Origin: JAEDES01 sp964470055
GTDB lineage: Bacteria > Bacillota_I > Bacilli_A > RF39 > UBA660
DNA: 17,299 nt
Direction: 5' to 3'
NCBI GenBank assembly: GCA_964470055.1
Contig: CAYXZZ010000031.1
Location: 1 to 17,299, forward strand
Positions 8,192 through 16,445 of this stretch are shown here, in pieces. The notes under the pieces are model-generated. The model had not been told where the DNA came from. It was given only the letters and a program-made list of their open reading frames with translations, and did not search any database. Each line of letters begins with the position of its first letter. The first letter of the stretch is position 1. Made by a program: the position numbers and the translations under genes.

Positions 8192-8773
8192 CTATTTTAC
8201 GGCTAGGCTTGTATCATTTTCAAATATTTGAATTAATCCATGATAGTGATGATCACTACCACTTGGTAAGGTACTATCAGCATTTACCCATAATCTGATT
8301 GTATATGTTTTTTCTTCTAAGGCTTGGGTTATTGTTGAAAGAAGAAGACCATCTTCTAAATCAGATAATTTGTAAACTTCTGCTCTTTTTCCTGATTCTT
8401 TTATAGAAATATGAATTTCTTCACGAGGAATTGTAATTCCTGCACAGCCTTGTTCTTCCATCTTGTCAACGTTATCTACTATTTTAATAGAGTATTTTAC
8501 AGATTCAGTTAAGTTATTAGTTATTGTAATTGTATGACCTTTAGTAGTTAATCCAACAGAATCAGTTAAAGGAGTTACCTTGGTAATATCTAGTTCTTCT
8601 CCACTATCTTCATGAAATGTTATATCAAGAGATTCAGAACTATAATCAATATTTTCAGAATCATTGAAAGTATAGTAGATTTTATATGTAGAAAATACAG
8701 CGATAAATAAGATAAAGCCTATTATCAATGCGTTTTTAGTTATTTCCTTTTTTCTGCTATAGTTATAATACAT
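8192..8773 (-). CDS. Membrane-anchored exported protein of unknown function
   Basis: 193 residues from the ATG at 8773, which has an AGAGGTG site five bases upstream; a longer in-frame reading from 8803 lacks a site. There is one transmembrane segment (about residues 14-34, from NALIIGFILF), with the remainder outside. The soluble part looks like a beta-sandwich (TITITNNLTESVKYSIKIV, TYTIRLWVN, a late HHYHGLIQI). The layout resembles TasA/camelysin-type exported proteins, but I cannot assign it to that family. It is the first gene of the transcript that continues into yceD and rpmF. Confidence 0.8.
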   Translation of the reverse strand: MYYNYSRKKEITKNALIIGFILFIAVFSTYKIYYTFNDSENIDYSSESLDITFHEDSGEELDITKVTPLTDSVGLTTKGHTITITNNLTESVKYSIKIVDNVDKMEEQGCAGITIPREEIHISIKESGKRAEVYKLSDLEDGLLLSTITQALEEKTYTIRLWVNADSTLPSGSDHHYHGLIQIFENDTSLAVK

Positions 8774-8832
8774 GTTACACCTCTTTTTTAGTTCTTTTAG
8801 CAAGTAAATTGAGACATTTTTATGCCTACTTA

Positions 8833-8861
8833 ATTATAAAGGTTTTAGTCGTTTTTAGCAA
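8833..8861 (-). promoter_or_regulatory. Sigma-A promoter for the 8773-yceD-rpmF operon
   Basis: Minus strand TTGCTA (8861-8856), 17 bp, TATAAT (8838-8833). The -10 is perfect, the -35 matches four of six. The -35 overlaps the last codons of the MYG1 gene. About 60 nt of leader follow before the ATG at 8773. Confidence 0.6.
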
Positions 8862-9774
8862 GTAATTCTTCTATTTCAGGTTCTTGTAATGTTTTTTCAA
8901 TTACTTGTTCTACAGCTTCAAAGGTATCACAAGTTACTAAAAATCTTGTTAAGTGACAAAATCTCAAACCTTTAATTCCTGATACTTTTTCTAACTCTTC
9001 GTTATCTAGACCTGCCCAACTTAAGGGGAATTCTTTTCTTTTAGTGTGATTTTCTGCAGAAATAGGAATTGTTTTTATACCATAACCGCCTCTATTAGAA
9101 GGATATACTGCAAAATAGATGTCTGATGCTTGCTCTTCTGAAAGAATAGTTTGTTCATATGGCATATATTCATCTAAGTATAAAGTATGGTTAGTAGCAG
9201 TTTTTAATTTTTCTAAGACAAGAGTTTTAGCAATTACTTTCCCAGTAACACTGGCTAATTCTTCATCAATAATGCTTTTAGCAAAAATAACGGCTTTAGT
9301 AAATTGAATTGTTTCATCTTGACCACTTTTATAACTTGGATTGTATAATTTGATAACATCACTTAATGTTTTTACTTTGTATGATGCTTCTATTTTAGGA
9401 AAGATTCCATTATCATCGGCATCGATTGCTTCAACAAAGTCTTTATCAAACATAGTAAATACTTCTTCAAGATTAGGAATATTGCGTTTTTCTAAAAACT
9501 TACGTCCAAATTCTTGCCATAGCAAACCGAAAGAACAATATGGGATACCGGTTTCTCTTTTCTTAGCATCTTCTTGATGATGATCATACTTTCCACGACC
9601 AATGTCATAAACTAAAACATTTTCACTTATGTCAGATGGAACATCTGGAAGACGACAAACCTTAATATCACCTAGATATAAATCTAAAAAGGCAGTTGCG
9701 AAAACTTCATCAGCATGCATAGTTCCACTGTGGGTAATACAATCTGCTTCATATATATTTGTTACTAATTCCAT
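8845..9774 (-). CDS. MYG1/UPF0160 family DHH-motif metal-dependent hydrolase
   Basis: 309 residues, the expected length. The family has the metal motifs seen here: H15 and H20-x-D22 (THSGTMHADE), D57 (YDIGR) and D64-H65-H66 (YDHHQED), as in DHH-type phosphoesterases. MYG1 in eukaryotes is a 3'-5' RNA exonuclease; the bacterial members are little studied but share the active-site residues, so a nuclease or phosphoesterase role is likely. The start follows an AGAGGTG site four bases away. It probably forms its own transcript, with an extended -10 promoter just upstream. Confidence 0.88.
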   Translation of the reverse strand: MELVTNIYEADCITHSGTMHADEVFATAFLDLYLGDIKVCRLPDVPSDISENVLVYDIGRGKYDHHQEDAKKRETGIPYCSFGLLWQEFGRKFLEKRNIPNLEEVFTMFDKDFVEAIDADDNGIFPKIEASYKVKTLSDVIKLYNPSYKSGQDETIQFTKAVIFAKSIIDEELASVTGKVIAKTLVLEKLKTATNHTLYLDEYMPYEQTILSEEQASDIYFAVYPSNRGGYGIKTIPISAENHTKRKEFPLSWAGLDNEELEKVSGIKGLRFCHLTRFLVTCDTFEAVEQVIEKTLQEPEIEELLAKND

Positions 9775-9795
9775 AGGACACCTCTTTCTTTTTTT

Positions 9796-9801
9796 ATTAT
9801 A
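9796..9801 (-). promoter_or_regulatory. Extended -10 promoter of the MYG1 gene
   Basis: Minus strand TGTTATAAT (TGn extension plus perfect TATAAT) about 22 nt upstream of the ATG at 9774. The -35 region is not convincing, as is usual for extended -10 promoters. Confidence 0.5.
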
Positions 9802-9821
9802 ACACGCATTAGTTATTCTAA

Positions 9822-11408
9822 TTAATAATTTTTATATTTTCTTGCTAGTTGTTCGGCTACTTTTATTCCGTCCATAGCAGCCGTTGTGATACCTCCAGCA
9901 TACCCCGCTCCTTCACCGCAAGGATAAATTCCATTAATGTTAGAAATTCCATCTTCATTACGTTCTATTTTTACTGGAGAAGAGGTTCTACTTTCCACAC
10001 CTAAAAGAATGGCATCTTCTCGATCATAACCTTTTATTTTAGTACCAAAATATTTAATGGCTTCTTTTAAAGAGTCATTAATGTATGAAGGAAGAAATTC
10101 ATTTAGATTAGCAAATGTATATGCACCTTTAGTAACTGGAGTGATATTTTTAAAAGAAGTTGAACATTTATTTTCTTGATAATCTTTATATAATTGAAGA
10201 GGTATTTTTCCATTACCTTTGGTGTATGCTGCTTCCTCTAAGTGCCTTTGAAAAGCAATCCCATCTAGTGGGTTTTGACCAAAGTCTTTTGGTGAGACTG
10301 TAACTACTAAGGCACTATTAGCATTGGTAGTATCACGATTATAATTACTCATACCATTAACAACTAGACGATTTTCTTCGGATGAGGCATTTACAACATA
10401 ACCTCCTGGGCACATACAGAATGAATAAACTCCCCTATTTTTAGTAGTTGTGTATGTTAGTTTATAACTTGCAGGTGGAAGAAGTTTAGCATATTTTTCT
10501 CCATACTGACTTTCATTTATCATACTTTGAGGATGTTCAATACGGACTCCAACAGCAAAAGGTTTAGATGTCATATTAAGACCTTTTTTGTAAAGCATTT
10601 CAAAGGTATCTCTAGCACTATGACCAATCGCAAGAATTAAATTATTGCATAAAAGTGTTTCTTTGTTATTAACTTCAATACTTACTAAGTTATTATTTTC
10701 AACATTTATCTTAGTAAGAGTTGTGTTGTAGTGAAATTCTCCACCCATTGAGATAATTTTATTACGCATATTTACTAGGACAGTTCGAAGTATATCTGTG
10801 CCAATATGAGGTTTATTTTCATACATTATTTCTTTAGGAGCACCATTTTCAATAAATATTTCAAAGGCTTTTTTACCACGATAGGCTTTGTCTTTAACAA
10901 GAGTATTCAGTTTTCCATCAGAGAAAGTTCCGGCTCCACCCTCACCAAATTGAACATTTGAAGAAGGATTAAGAATACCTGTTTCCCAAAATTTCTCGAT
11001 AGTTTTAACGCGGTCTTCAACAGGTTCTCCTCGTTCGATAATAATTGGTTGATAGTTGTGTTCAGCTAAAAGATAAGCACAGAAAAGACCGGCTGGACCA
11101 GATCCTACGATTATTGGTCTAGTTGAAAGGTGTTCTTGACCAGGTTCTGGAAAATGATAAGTCTCGTTAGGGGCAAGAAAAATATCAGGATTTTTATTGG
11201 TACTTAAAATTTTTTCTTCTAAAGATGTTTTTATATCTACTTCATAGATATAAAATAAATGGTCTTTTTTACGAGCATCTAGTGATTTTTTAGAAATAAG
11301 TAGTTCTTCAATATCATTTTCAGTAATATGAAGAAGTTTAGAAACTTTTGTCTTTAATGTGGCTTCATCCTCAAAAATATTTAATTTTATTTGTCTTAGC
11401 CTAATCAT
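9822..11408 (-). CDS. FAD-dependent dehydrogenase, COG2509 type
   Basis: 528 residues from the ATG at 11408; a longer reading would use a TTG. A small N-terminal domain (about 1-95) is followed by the dinucleotide-binding motif GSGPAG (about 102-107) with ERGEPVEDR at the end of the second strand. The family block NVQFGEGGAGTFSDGKLNT follows, and the second FAD contact YPCGEGAGYAGGI lies near the C-terminus. This is the uncharacterised NAD(P)/FAD-dependent oxidoreductase family close to electron-transfer flavoproteins; its substrate is unknown. It overlaps the stop of the upstream HI0933-like gene by 8 nt, so the two are translationally coupled. Confidence 0.88.
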   Translation of the reverse strand: MIRLRQIKLNIFEDEATLKTKVSKLLHITENDIEELLISKKSLDARKKDHLFYIYEVDIKTSLEEKILSTNKNPDIFLAPNETYHFPEPGQEHLSTRPIIVGSGPAGLFCAYLLAEHNYQPIIIERGEPVEDRVKTIEKFWETGILNPSSNVQFGEGGAGTFSDGKLNTLVKDKAYRGKKAFEIFIENGAPKEIMYENKPHIGTDILRTVLVNMRNKIISMGGEFHYNTTLTKINVENNNLVSIEVNNKETLLCNNLILAIGHSARDTFEMLYKKGLNMTSKPFAVGVRIEHPQSMINESQYGEKYAKLLPPASYKLTYTTTKNRGVYSFCMCPGGYVVNASSEENRLVVNGMSNYNRDTTNANSALVVTVSPKDFGQNPLDGIAFQRHLEEAAYTKGNGKIPLQLYKDYQENKCSTSFKNITPVTKGAYTFANLNEFLPSYINDSLKEAIKYFGTKIKGYDREDAILLGVESRTSSPVKIERNEDGISNINGIYPCGEGAGYAGGITTAAMDGIKVAEQLARKYKNY

Positions 11409-12615
11409 TTGAAGCACATCCTTTTCCAGCAAGAAGTCCAGTTATCCAAGCAAAAGATAAGTTATAGCCACCACATTCACCATCTACATCTAGTAATTCT
11501 CCAACTATATATAAATTTTTTAGTTGTCTTGATTCCATAGTAGTTAAATTAATAGAAGTTAATGGAAGTCCTCCTGAACATACTTGGGCTTGTTCAAAAG
11601 AGTTTGTAGCAGTAATTGTGACTTTAAAATTAGTTAAGTAATTTTCTAATTTAAGTTTTTCTTCAGAAGACAAATCTTTATATGATTTTCTAGAGTTTAG
11701 TTTTGCTTCTGATAAAATTACTTCAACTAATTTATTATTTAAAATATTTGATAATTGGTCTTTTAATGGAAGATTAGTTTTGGTAAGAATATCTTCTATA
11801 GTTTCATTTGTTTCTTTTAAGAAAGGTAGGAAGTTAATAAAGACTTCTTCTTTTTTATGTCGTGAAAGACCAATAGCAACATGTCTACTTAGATTAAAGA
11901 CACAAATACCACTAATACCATAATCAGTTAATTGAATTTCTCCTAGTTCTTGTTTTAGAAATTTATTATCTTCATATAAAGAGATAATGACATCAGTTCT
12001 AATACCAGCCCATTGTTTTAAATATGAGCCTGTTGTTTTTAATTGGACTAAGGCTGGAGATGGTTCAATATACTGATGATTTAATTGTTTTAAAAGTCTA
12101 TAACCAATACCATCAGAACCAGTCTTAGGTGATGCACATGAACCAGTTGCGATTATTACTTTATCAGCGATTATTGTATCAGTTGATGAAGTAAGAAGAA
12201 AGTTTTGATTAGTTGGTTCTATTTTTTCAACTAAGAAATCATTGCGAATAATTATACCTTTATTTAAGACTTCTCTTAATAGTGCATCACGAATTGTGGT
12301 TGCTTGATTAGAAAACGGATAATAATAACCATTCTTTATTTTAGGAATAATACCTAAGGAGTTAAAAAAGGATAAAACTTCTTGTTTATTTTCTTCTGTA
12401 ATAATTTTTTCAAGTAACTCTTTGTTAGAACTGTTGTAGTGAGTTAGACTTTGATCTATATTCCAATAGTTACATTTACCATTTCCAGTAGCAAGAATTT
12501 TCTTACCACAAACAGGATTTCTTTCTAAAATTGTAACTTGGTTAGTAGGTGTTTTGGCATATATAGCAGACATTAATCCGGCTGCTCCTCCACCGACTAT
12601 CACTATGTGTTTCAC
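11401..12615 (-). CDS. HI0933/YhiN/BaiN-like flavoprotein
   Basis: 404 residues from a GTG at 12615, chosen because an AGAGGTG site lies four bases upstream; a second GTG at 12624 would sit on that site. The FAD motif IVIVGGGAAGLMSA (residues 4-17) is followed by the family signature GKKILATGNGKCNYWN. The C-terminal GELLDVDGECGGYNL block closes the FAD site. Members are NAD(P)/FAD-dependent oxidoreductases; one relative (BaiN) reduces bile-acid intermediates, but sequence alone does not support that substrate here. It is encoded between a DUF3419-like gene and a second flavoprotein, with which it forms a compact unit. Confidence 0.9.
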   Translation of the reverse strand: MKHIVIVGGGAAGLMSAIYAKTPTNQVTILERNPVCGKKILATGNGKCNYWNIDQSLTHYNSSNKELLEKIITEENKQEVLSFFNSLGIIPKIKNGYYYPFSNQATTIRDALLREVLNKGIIIRNDFLVEKIEPTNQNFLLTSSTDTIIADKVIIATGSCASPKTGSDGIGYRLLKQLNHQYIEPSPALVQLKTTGSYLKQWAGIRTDVIISLYEDNKFLKQELGEIQLTDYGISGICVFNLSRHVAIGLSRHKKEEVFINFLPFLKETNETIEDILTKTNLPLKDQLSNILNNKLVEVILSEAKLNSRKSYKDLSSEEKLKLENYLTNFKVTITATNSFEQAQVCSGGLPLTSINLTTMESRQLKNLYIVGELLDVDGECGGYNLSFAWITGLLAGKGCASND

Positions 12616-12647
12616 ACTAATCACCTCTATTTAATATTATAACAAAT

Positions 12648-13577
12648 TTATTTTTTCTTTTGATAGATATAAACTGCATCTTTCATTTCTGGATCTTCAA
12701 AAAGAATTCCTTTCACGCCTTGAAATGATTTTATTTCAATGTTAGGATTAAGTCCTTTTATTTTTGGAATATTGTAGATAACATCCCATTCTTCAAAGTA
12801 TGGAGAATATTCATCAGTACGATACATATATCCCAGCATTATTTGACCACCTTCATTAAGATGAGAAATTAAGGATTCTAATAAAGCGCCAATTTCATCG
12901 TATGAAAGGTAGGTTGTTATATTTGATAAAATAATAGTATCAAACTTTTTATCGGTTGGGATTTGATGAGTTATATTGGCATTAATGAATTCTGGAGTAA
13001 CACTAGTAAGTTGTTCTCTTGTCTTTAGATAGGTTTTTTCTGATTTTAAATAGTCTGTTAATCTTCTTGTTATTATTGGTTTTTCCTCATCTTGAGTAAA
13101 GAAATTTTTACGAATTATTTCACCACTATAAGTTTTAGAAAGTGTCATCCAAAAATTATGAATATCTGGTCTTTCACTTTCAAGGTGAGCAAGAAGTTTT
13201 GGATGTTTTCCTAAAGCAAATGGAGATTTATTGTATCTAAACGTACGGGGAAAATCTTTATAAAAGAGTAATCTTTCAAAATCTTTTTTATCGAGAGTTT
13301 CGATGGCTGACTTTTTTAGATAAAAATATTCTTCTGTAAAAGGACAAATATCTAAGACTGTGATGTCTTTACAGCCTCTTGTGATGGCAGATAAGGCTTG
13401 ATCAGCAGATGATCCAACAGTTAATAAAGACTTGCCTTCTAAATCTAAAAAGTCTAGATAACCAGAAACATTTTCATTACAAAAGGGATATAATTTTTGA
13501 AAGCTATAATAATCTGTGTAATGAACAACTCTACCATTAATTAGATTGCTTGCTAATTCTAGTTTACTAATTGGCAT
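12648..13577 (-). CDS. DUF3419-like methyltransferase-fold protein
   Basis: 309 residues with a Rossmann-type nucleoside-binding motif SLLTVGSSADQALSAI (about 50-65) followed by the acidic second strand DITVLDICP. A later strand FDTIILSNITTYLS fits motif IV of class I S-adenosylmethionine-dependent enzymes. The VGSSADQ form and the spacing point to the DUF3419 family, related to BtaA (3-amino-3-carboxypropyl transfer to lipid). No substrate can be deduced. The start is supported by an AAAGGGG site. The downstream flavoprotein gene begins about 30 nt later, so all three genes may be one operon. Confidence 0.75.
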   Translation of the reverse strand: MPISKLELASNLINGRVVHYTDYYSFQKLYPFCNENVSGYLDFLDLEGKSLLTVGSSADQALSAITRGCKDITVLDICPFTEEYFYLKKSAIETLDKKDFERLLFYKDFPRTFRYNKSPFALGKHPKLLAHLESERPDIHNFWMTLSKTYSGEIIRKNFFTQDEEKPIITRRLTDYLKSEKTYLKTREQLTSVTPEFINANITHQIPTDKKFDTIILSNITTYLSYDEIGALLESLISHLNEGGQIMLGYMYRTDEYSPYFEEWDVIYNIPKIKGLNPNIEIKSFQGVKGILFEDPEMKDAVYIYQKKK

Positions 13578-13606
13578 AGATATATCCCCTTTCTTTAATG
13601 AGTTAT

Positions 13607-13635
13607 ATTATACTATATAGATAGTGTTTTCGCAA
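13607..13635 (-). promoter_or_regulatory. Sigma-A promoter of the DUF3419-flavoprotein group
   Basis: Minus strand TTGCGA (13635-13630), 17 bp, TATAAT (13612-13607), about 30 nt from the ATG at 13577. The -35 box almost touches the preceding terminator. Confidence 0.55.
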
Positions 13636-13636
13636 T

Positions 13637-13662
13637 GAAAAACAAGAACCTATGATTCTTGT
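13637..13662 (-). terminator. Terminator after the 5'-nucleotidase gene
   Basis: Minus strand ACAAGAA pairs with TTCTTGT around a 7-nt loop, then a U-run. The TAG stop of the nucleotidase gene lies in the loop. Confidence 0.7.
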
Positions 13663-14240
13663 ATTAATTCACTTTTTAAATTTTGTAATCTATCATAAGC
13701 ATCATACCAACTATAGACTCTTTCTAATTCTTGATTGTCTCTATTGAAAGTATTATCTAATAAAAAAGCATTTATGTTGTTAGACTTGGCTGATGTACAA
13801 TGAGTAATATTATCATCAATTAAAACATCTATTTCATATTCTTTACAAAACTTTCCTTTTTCTTTAACATTGACATATAATGCATCATAGTAAATGTTAT
13901 TATCTTTTAAAAATATTTTAGTTAACTCTAAGGGATTGTCAAACTCTTCACTATTTCTAGATGTGATAAGAATAATTTCATTACCATCTTCTTTGAGACG
14001 TTTTATCATTTCTCTAGCACCATGTTTAATAGTAACATGGGGAATTACTTGATGTTGAATAATATCATGACAAAACTGAATGTAGTTAGGAAAATTAATT
14101 TCATCTCTTAAAACATCTTCATATTTATATCCTTCTTCAATCATATAGTAACTGTTGACATTATAATGAATACCAATTTGAGTAACTATATCTTTATATG
14201 AATTTGTAATTGTATCATCTATATCAATTCCAATTCGCAT
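13650..14240 (-). CDS. 5'-nucleotidase-like HAD phosphatase (NT5C type)
   Basis: 196 residues. Haloacid dehalogenase motif I is IDIDDTIT (D5, D7), where the first Asp is the nucleophile. Motif II is LITSRNS and motif IV is VLIDDN. A motif III Lys is probably in the KEKGKFCKE region. The cap is small and inserted after motif I. This pattern is typical of the 5'(3')-deoxyribonucleotidase / YqfW-like group, which dephosphorylates nucleotides; the true substrate is not known. An AGAGGTG site precedes the ATG by seven bases. It is transcribed divergently from the acyltransferase-like gene at 14380. Confidence 0.82.
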   Translation of the reverse strand: MRIGIDIDDTITNSYKDIVTQIGIHYNVNSYYMIEEGYKYEDVLRDEINFPNYIQFCHDIIQHQVIPHVTIKHGAREMIKRLKEDGNEIILITSRNSEEFDNPLELTKIFLKDNNIYYDALYVNVKEKGKFCKEYEIDVLIDDNITHCTSAKSNNINAFLLDNTFNRDNQELERVYSWYDAYDRLQNLKSELIQES

Positions 14241-14261
14241 AATTAAGCACCTCTTTATTTT

Positions 14262-14267
14262 ATTGTA
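14262..14267 (-). promoter_or_regulatory. Candidate -10 box of the 5'-nucleotidase gene
   Basis: TACAAT on the minus strand, 21 bp upstream of the ATG at 14240, with no clear -35. It is a plausible divergent partner of the plus-strand promoter. Confidence 0.3.
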
Positions 14268-14330
14268 CTAATTTATTTTAGCATAGATATTTGATTAGCG
14301 TTTTAGAAGATTGATATTGTTTACATTTTC

Positions 14331-14359
14331 TTTACTTCTATTTTTTATTGTGATAAGAT
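14331..14359 (+). promoter_or_regulatory. Promoter of the acyltransferase-like gene
   Basis: TTTACT (14331-14336), 17 bp, TAAGAT (14354-14359) with a TGA just before it that resembles an extended -10 (TGnTAAGAT). A GAGGAG ribosome site and ATG follow. Confidence 0.5.
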
Positions 14360-14379
14360 TCAGATAATGAGGAGTATAT

Positions 14380-15213
14380 ATGAGAAAGAAGTATGTGAGA
14401 GTAAAAGACTTGGATTCAATCCATGGAATTATGCCGTTTTTAATGAAAAATAGATGTGAATCAGAGGTTTATTATGTTGAGAAAATTGACGTTACTGCTT
14501 TATTAAAGTATTTAGAGAAAATTAATGAGGGCAAAGAGAACTATGAGAGGACTACTCTATTTCATGCGATTATTATGGCTACTGCGAAAACGGTTTATAA
14601 TAGACCTTTACTGAATAGATTTATTTCTGGGCAGAGATATTACGAGCGTAAGGAGGCAAGTTTTAGTTTTGTCGCGAAAAACAAATTAGAAGATGCTGCT
14701 GAAGAGAGATTAATTATTTTTAATTCTAAAGATAATATGGTCCTTACGGATGTTAGTGAGGTTATTTTAAAGACTGTGTCAAAGACTAGAAATGATAATT
14801 CTAATGAAATGAATGATATTTTGAATTTTGTAACTAAGTTGCCAAGATGGTTATTGAATTTAGTGATGGGATGTTTTAGATGGATGGACTATCATGGATT
14901 TGTACCAAGTTTTGTGAGTGATGGTGATCCTAATTATACAACTGTGTTACTTTCAAATTTAGGAAGCGTTGGAGCAGAATGCTGCTATCATCATTTGAAT
15001 AATTATGGTACAAATTCTATTGTCGCAACAGTTGGTGTGTTATATGAAGAAAATAATAAAAAATATATTAATATAGGTTTTACTTTAGATGAAAGAATCG
15101 CGGATGGAATATACTTTGCGAAGTCTATAAAGATGCTTAGTTATATTTTAGAAAATCCAAAGTTATTAGAAGAAAAGATTGGTACTGAAGTAATTGTTGA
15201 GGATAGGAAATGA
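14380..15213 (+). CDS. CAT/E2-like acyltransferase-fold protein lacking the catalytic His
   Basis: 277 residues with the fold layout of chloramphenicol acetyltransferase and of the catalytic domain of 2-oxoacid dehydrogenase E2. It has an N-terminal strand-helix region, a middle SFSFVAKNK strand, the TTVLLSNLGSVG strand and a C-terminal DERIADGIYFAK motif. In active family members the last motif is HHxxxDG or DHRxxDG; here the His position is occupied by Glu and only the Asp-Gly is kept. It is thus probably not an acetyltransferase by the normal mechanism, though similar His-less members are widespread in Firmicutes. There is no lipoyl domain. The TGA stop sits in the loop of its own terminator. 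Confidence 0.75.
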   Translation: MRKKYVRVKDLDSIHGIMPFLMKNRCESEVYYVEKIDVTALLKYLEKINEGKENYERTTLFHAIIMATAKTVYNRPLLNRFISGQRYYERKEASFSFVAKNKLEDAAEERLIIFNSKDNMVLTDVSEVILKTVSKTRNDNSNEMNDILNFVTKLPRWLLNLVMGCFRWMDYHGFVPSFVSDGDPNYTTVLLSNLGSVGAECCYHHLNNYGTNSIVATVGVLYEENNKKYINIGFTLDERIADGIYFAKSIKMLSYILENPKLLEEKIGTEVIVEDRK

Positions 15214-15227
15214 TTTCCTATCTTTTT
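15202..15227 (+). terminator. Terminator of the acyltransferase-like gene
   Basis: GATAGGAA (15202-15209), a 5-nt loop and TTCCTATC (15215-15222), followed by TTTTT. The stop codon TGA (15211-15213) is inside the loop. Confidence 0.85.
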
Positions 15228-15230
15228 GGT

Positions 15231-15263
15231 AAAAAAATAAAATGACTATTATTTAGCCATTTT
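15231..15263 (-). terminator. Terminator at the 3' end of the DGR template array
   Basis: On the minus strand AAAATGGCTA pairs with TAGTCATTTT (one mismatch, 5-nt loop), followed by ATTTTTTT. It faces the plus-strand terminator, so the array and the acyltransferase-like gene are convergent. It implies that the array is transcribed on the minus strand and ends here. Confidence 0.7.
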
Positions 15264-15291
15264 GATACTTAAATAAAACTTTAGTAGTTAA

Positions 15292-15652
15292 AACTACCCT
15301 AGTCTTCGGTTTATACCTACCAATTAGAATAGTTTATCTACTAATGTTTTTGGATATAATCCATAGAACTACATCTGTTTCACATTTTATGACTGCCAAA
15401 CTTCACCATAGCGTTTTCACGTTATAAGCCCGACAAAAGTATTTTATGAAAATCCGGACGGACCCCGCCATCATCGGCATTAACTTCGCCATTGTTCAAG
15501 TTGCCATCTGGGTTCACCGCGAACACGTTCGCATTGTCTTCAAATTCGTTAGGCGACAAAGCCCACCACGAGGTGATACACCGAAAGAGTCAAATCCGTT
15601 ATTATGATATAGTCCTAAGTTAATCTATATTTAACTATTGATATAGTTTAAC
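15292..15652 (-). ncRNA. DGR template RNA module 1 (putative)
   Basis: One of four tandem modules. Minus-strand order: hairpin B (15652-15619), a variable linker, template repeat 1, the conserved 3' spacer with the invariant block GTCGGGCTTATAAC, then stem A (15334-15325 paired with 15301-15292, with two G-U pairs). The junction hairpin after the template is TTTTCA/TGAAAA. This is the most diverged module: its spacer differs from the others in several places (for example plus strand 15351-15362 and 15393-15402). It is the last module before the terminator. In known DGRs the RNA 3' of the template binds and primes the reverse transcriptase. Confidence 0.65.
15454..15569 (-). repeat. DGR template repeat 1 (TR1)
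   Basis: 116 bp with the same invariant, adenine-poor ends as the other templates (TGGTGGGCTTTGTCGCC at the 5' end, GGGGTCCGTCCGG at the 3' end). Read in the VR frame it gives WALSPNEFEDNANVF, then AVNPDG and a GEVNADDGGVRP end. Adenines are concentrated in AAC/AAT/GAA/GAT codons. It differs from the visible VR at many non-adenine positions, so it is not its parent. Confidence 0.8.
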
Positions 15653-15673
15653 CCTATACTAATGAATAGTTAA

Positions 15674-16033
15674 AACTATCCTAGTTTTCGAATAATTTCT
15701 ACCAACTAGAATAGTTTCTCTATTCGTGTTTTAGGATTTCTCCATAGAGTTGTATCTGTTTCACAATTCGTGACTGCCGATGCTTCACCATAGCGTTTTC
15801 ACGTTATAAGCCCGACAAAAGTATTTTGTGAAAATCCGGACGGACCCCGATCTCATTGTTCACGTTGTCATTGTTCAAGTTGCCATCATCATTCACGTTG
15901 AACACGTTCGCATTACCCTCATTGAATTCCGTAGGCGACAAAGCCCACCACACTCCGGAGAGTCGCGAAAAAGGAATGCCACAATACGACACAGCCCTAA
16001 GTTAATCTATATTTAACTACTTATATAGTTAAC
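15674..16033 (-). ncRNA. DGR template RNA module 2 (putative)
   Basis: Same order as module 1. Hairpin B is at 16001-16033, stem A at 15674-15683 with 15707-15716 (one G-U pair). The junction hairpin TTTTCAC/GTGAAAA (15796-15802 with 15828-15834) directly follows the template. The spacer is near-identical to those of modules 3 and 4. Confidence 0.7.
15836..15951 (-). repeat. DGR template repeat 2 (TR2)
   Basis: 116 bp. In the VR frame: WALSPTEFNEGNANVF, NVNDDGNLNNDNVNNE, IGVRP. It shares NVFNVN and NNEIGVRP with TR3. Adenine-rich in the middle, adenine-poor at both ends. No matching VR lies in the window. Confidence 0.82.
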
Positions 16034-16056
16034 CCTTAGTTGTAGTTAGTAGTTAA

Positions 16057-16424
16057 AACCATCTTAATCTTCGATTTAATATCTACCAACTAAAATGGTT
16101 TGTCTACAATCGTTTTTGGATTTCTCCATAGAATTACATCTGTTTCACATTTCGTGACTGCCGATGCTTCACCATAGCGTTTTCACGTTATAAGCCCGAC
16201 AAATATATTTTCGTGAAAATCCGGACGGACCCCGATCTCATTGTTCACGTTGTTAGCATTCAAGTTGCCATCCTCATTTACGTTGAACACGTTCGCGTCG
16301 TCATCAGAATTGAATTCGTAAGGCGACAAAGCCCACCACCAACGAATAGAGGGCGAAAGAACGGAAAGCCTGAGTTTCGACGTAATCCTAAGTTAATCTA
16401 TATTTAACTATGTTATAGTTTAAC
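16057..16424 (-). ncRNA. DGR template RNA module 3 (putative)
   Basis: Hairpin B at 16392-16424; stem A at 16057-16066 with 16091-16100. Here the stem reads AACCATCTTA/TAAAATGGTT instead of AACTATTCTA/TAGAATAGTT, so a T-A pair has become C-G with both partners changed. This covariation argues for a folded RNA. The junction hairpin is TTTTCACG/CGTGAAAA, the longest of the four. Confidence 0.7.
16221..16339 (-). repeat. DGR template repeat 3 (TR3)
   Basis: 119 bp, one codon longer than the other templates, so the reading frame is kept. VR frame: WALSPYEFNSDDDANVF, NVNEDGNLNANNVNNE, IGVRP. The kept frame shows that selection acts on its coding content although it is not itself a gene. Confidence 0.82.
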
Positions 16425-16445
16425 CCTTTAATTTGAGGTAGTTAA

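Noticed and set aside
9119..9577. Plus-strand frames across the MYG1 gene
   Set aside because: Antisense to a well-supported gene and lacking start signals.
15828..16407. Two similar plus-strand reading frames (15828-16016 and 16213-16407, both beginning MKIRTDPDL)
   Set aside because: They are reverse-strand shadows of the repeated TR modules; no ribosome site, and the similarity is explained by the TR array.
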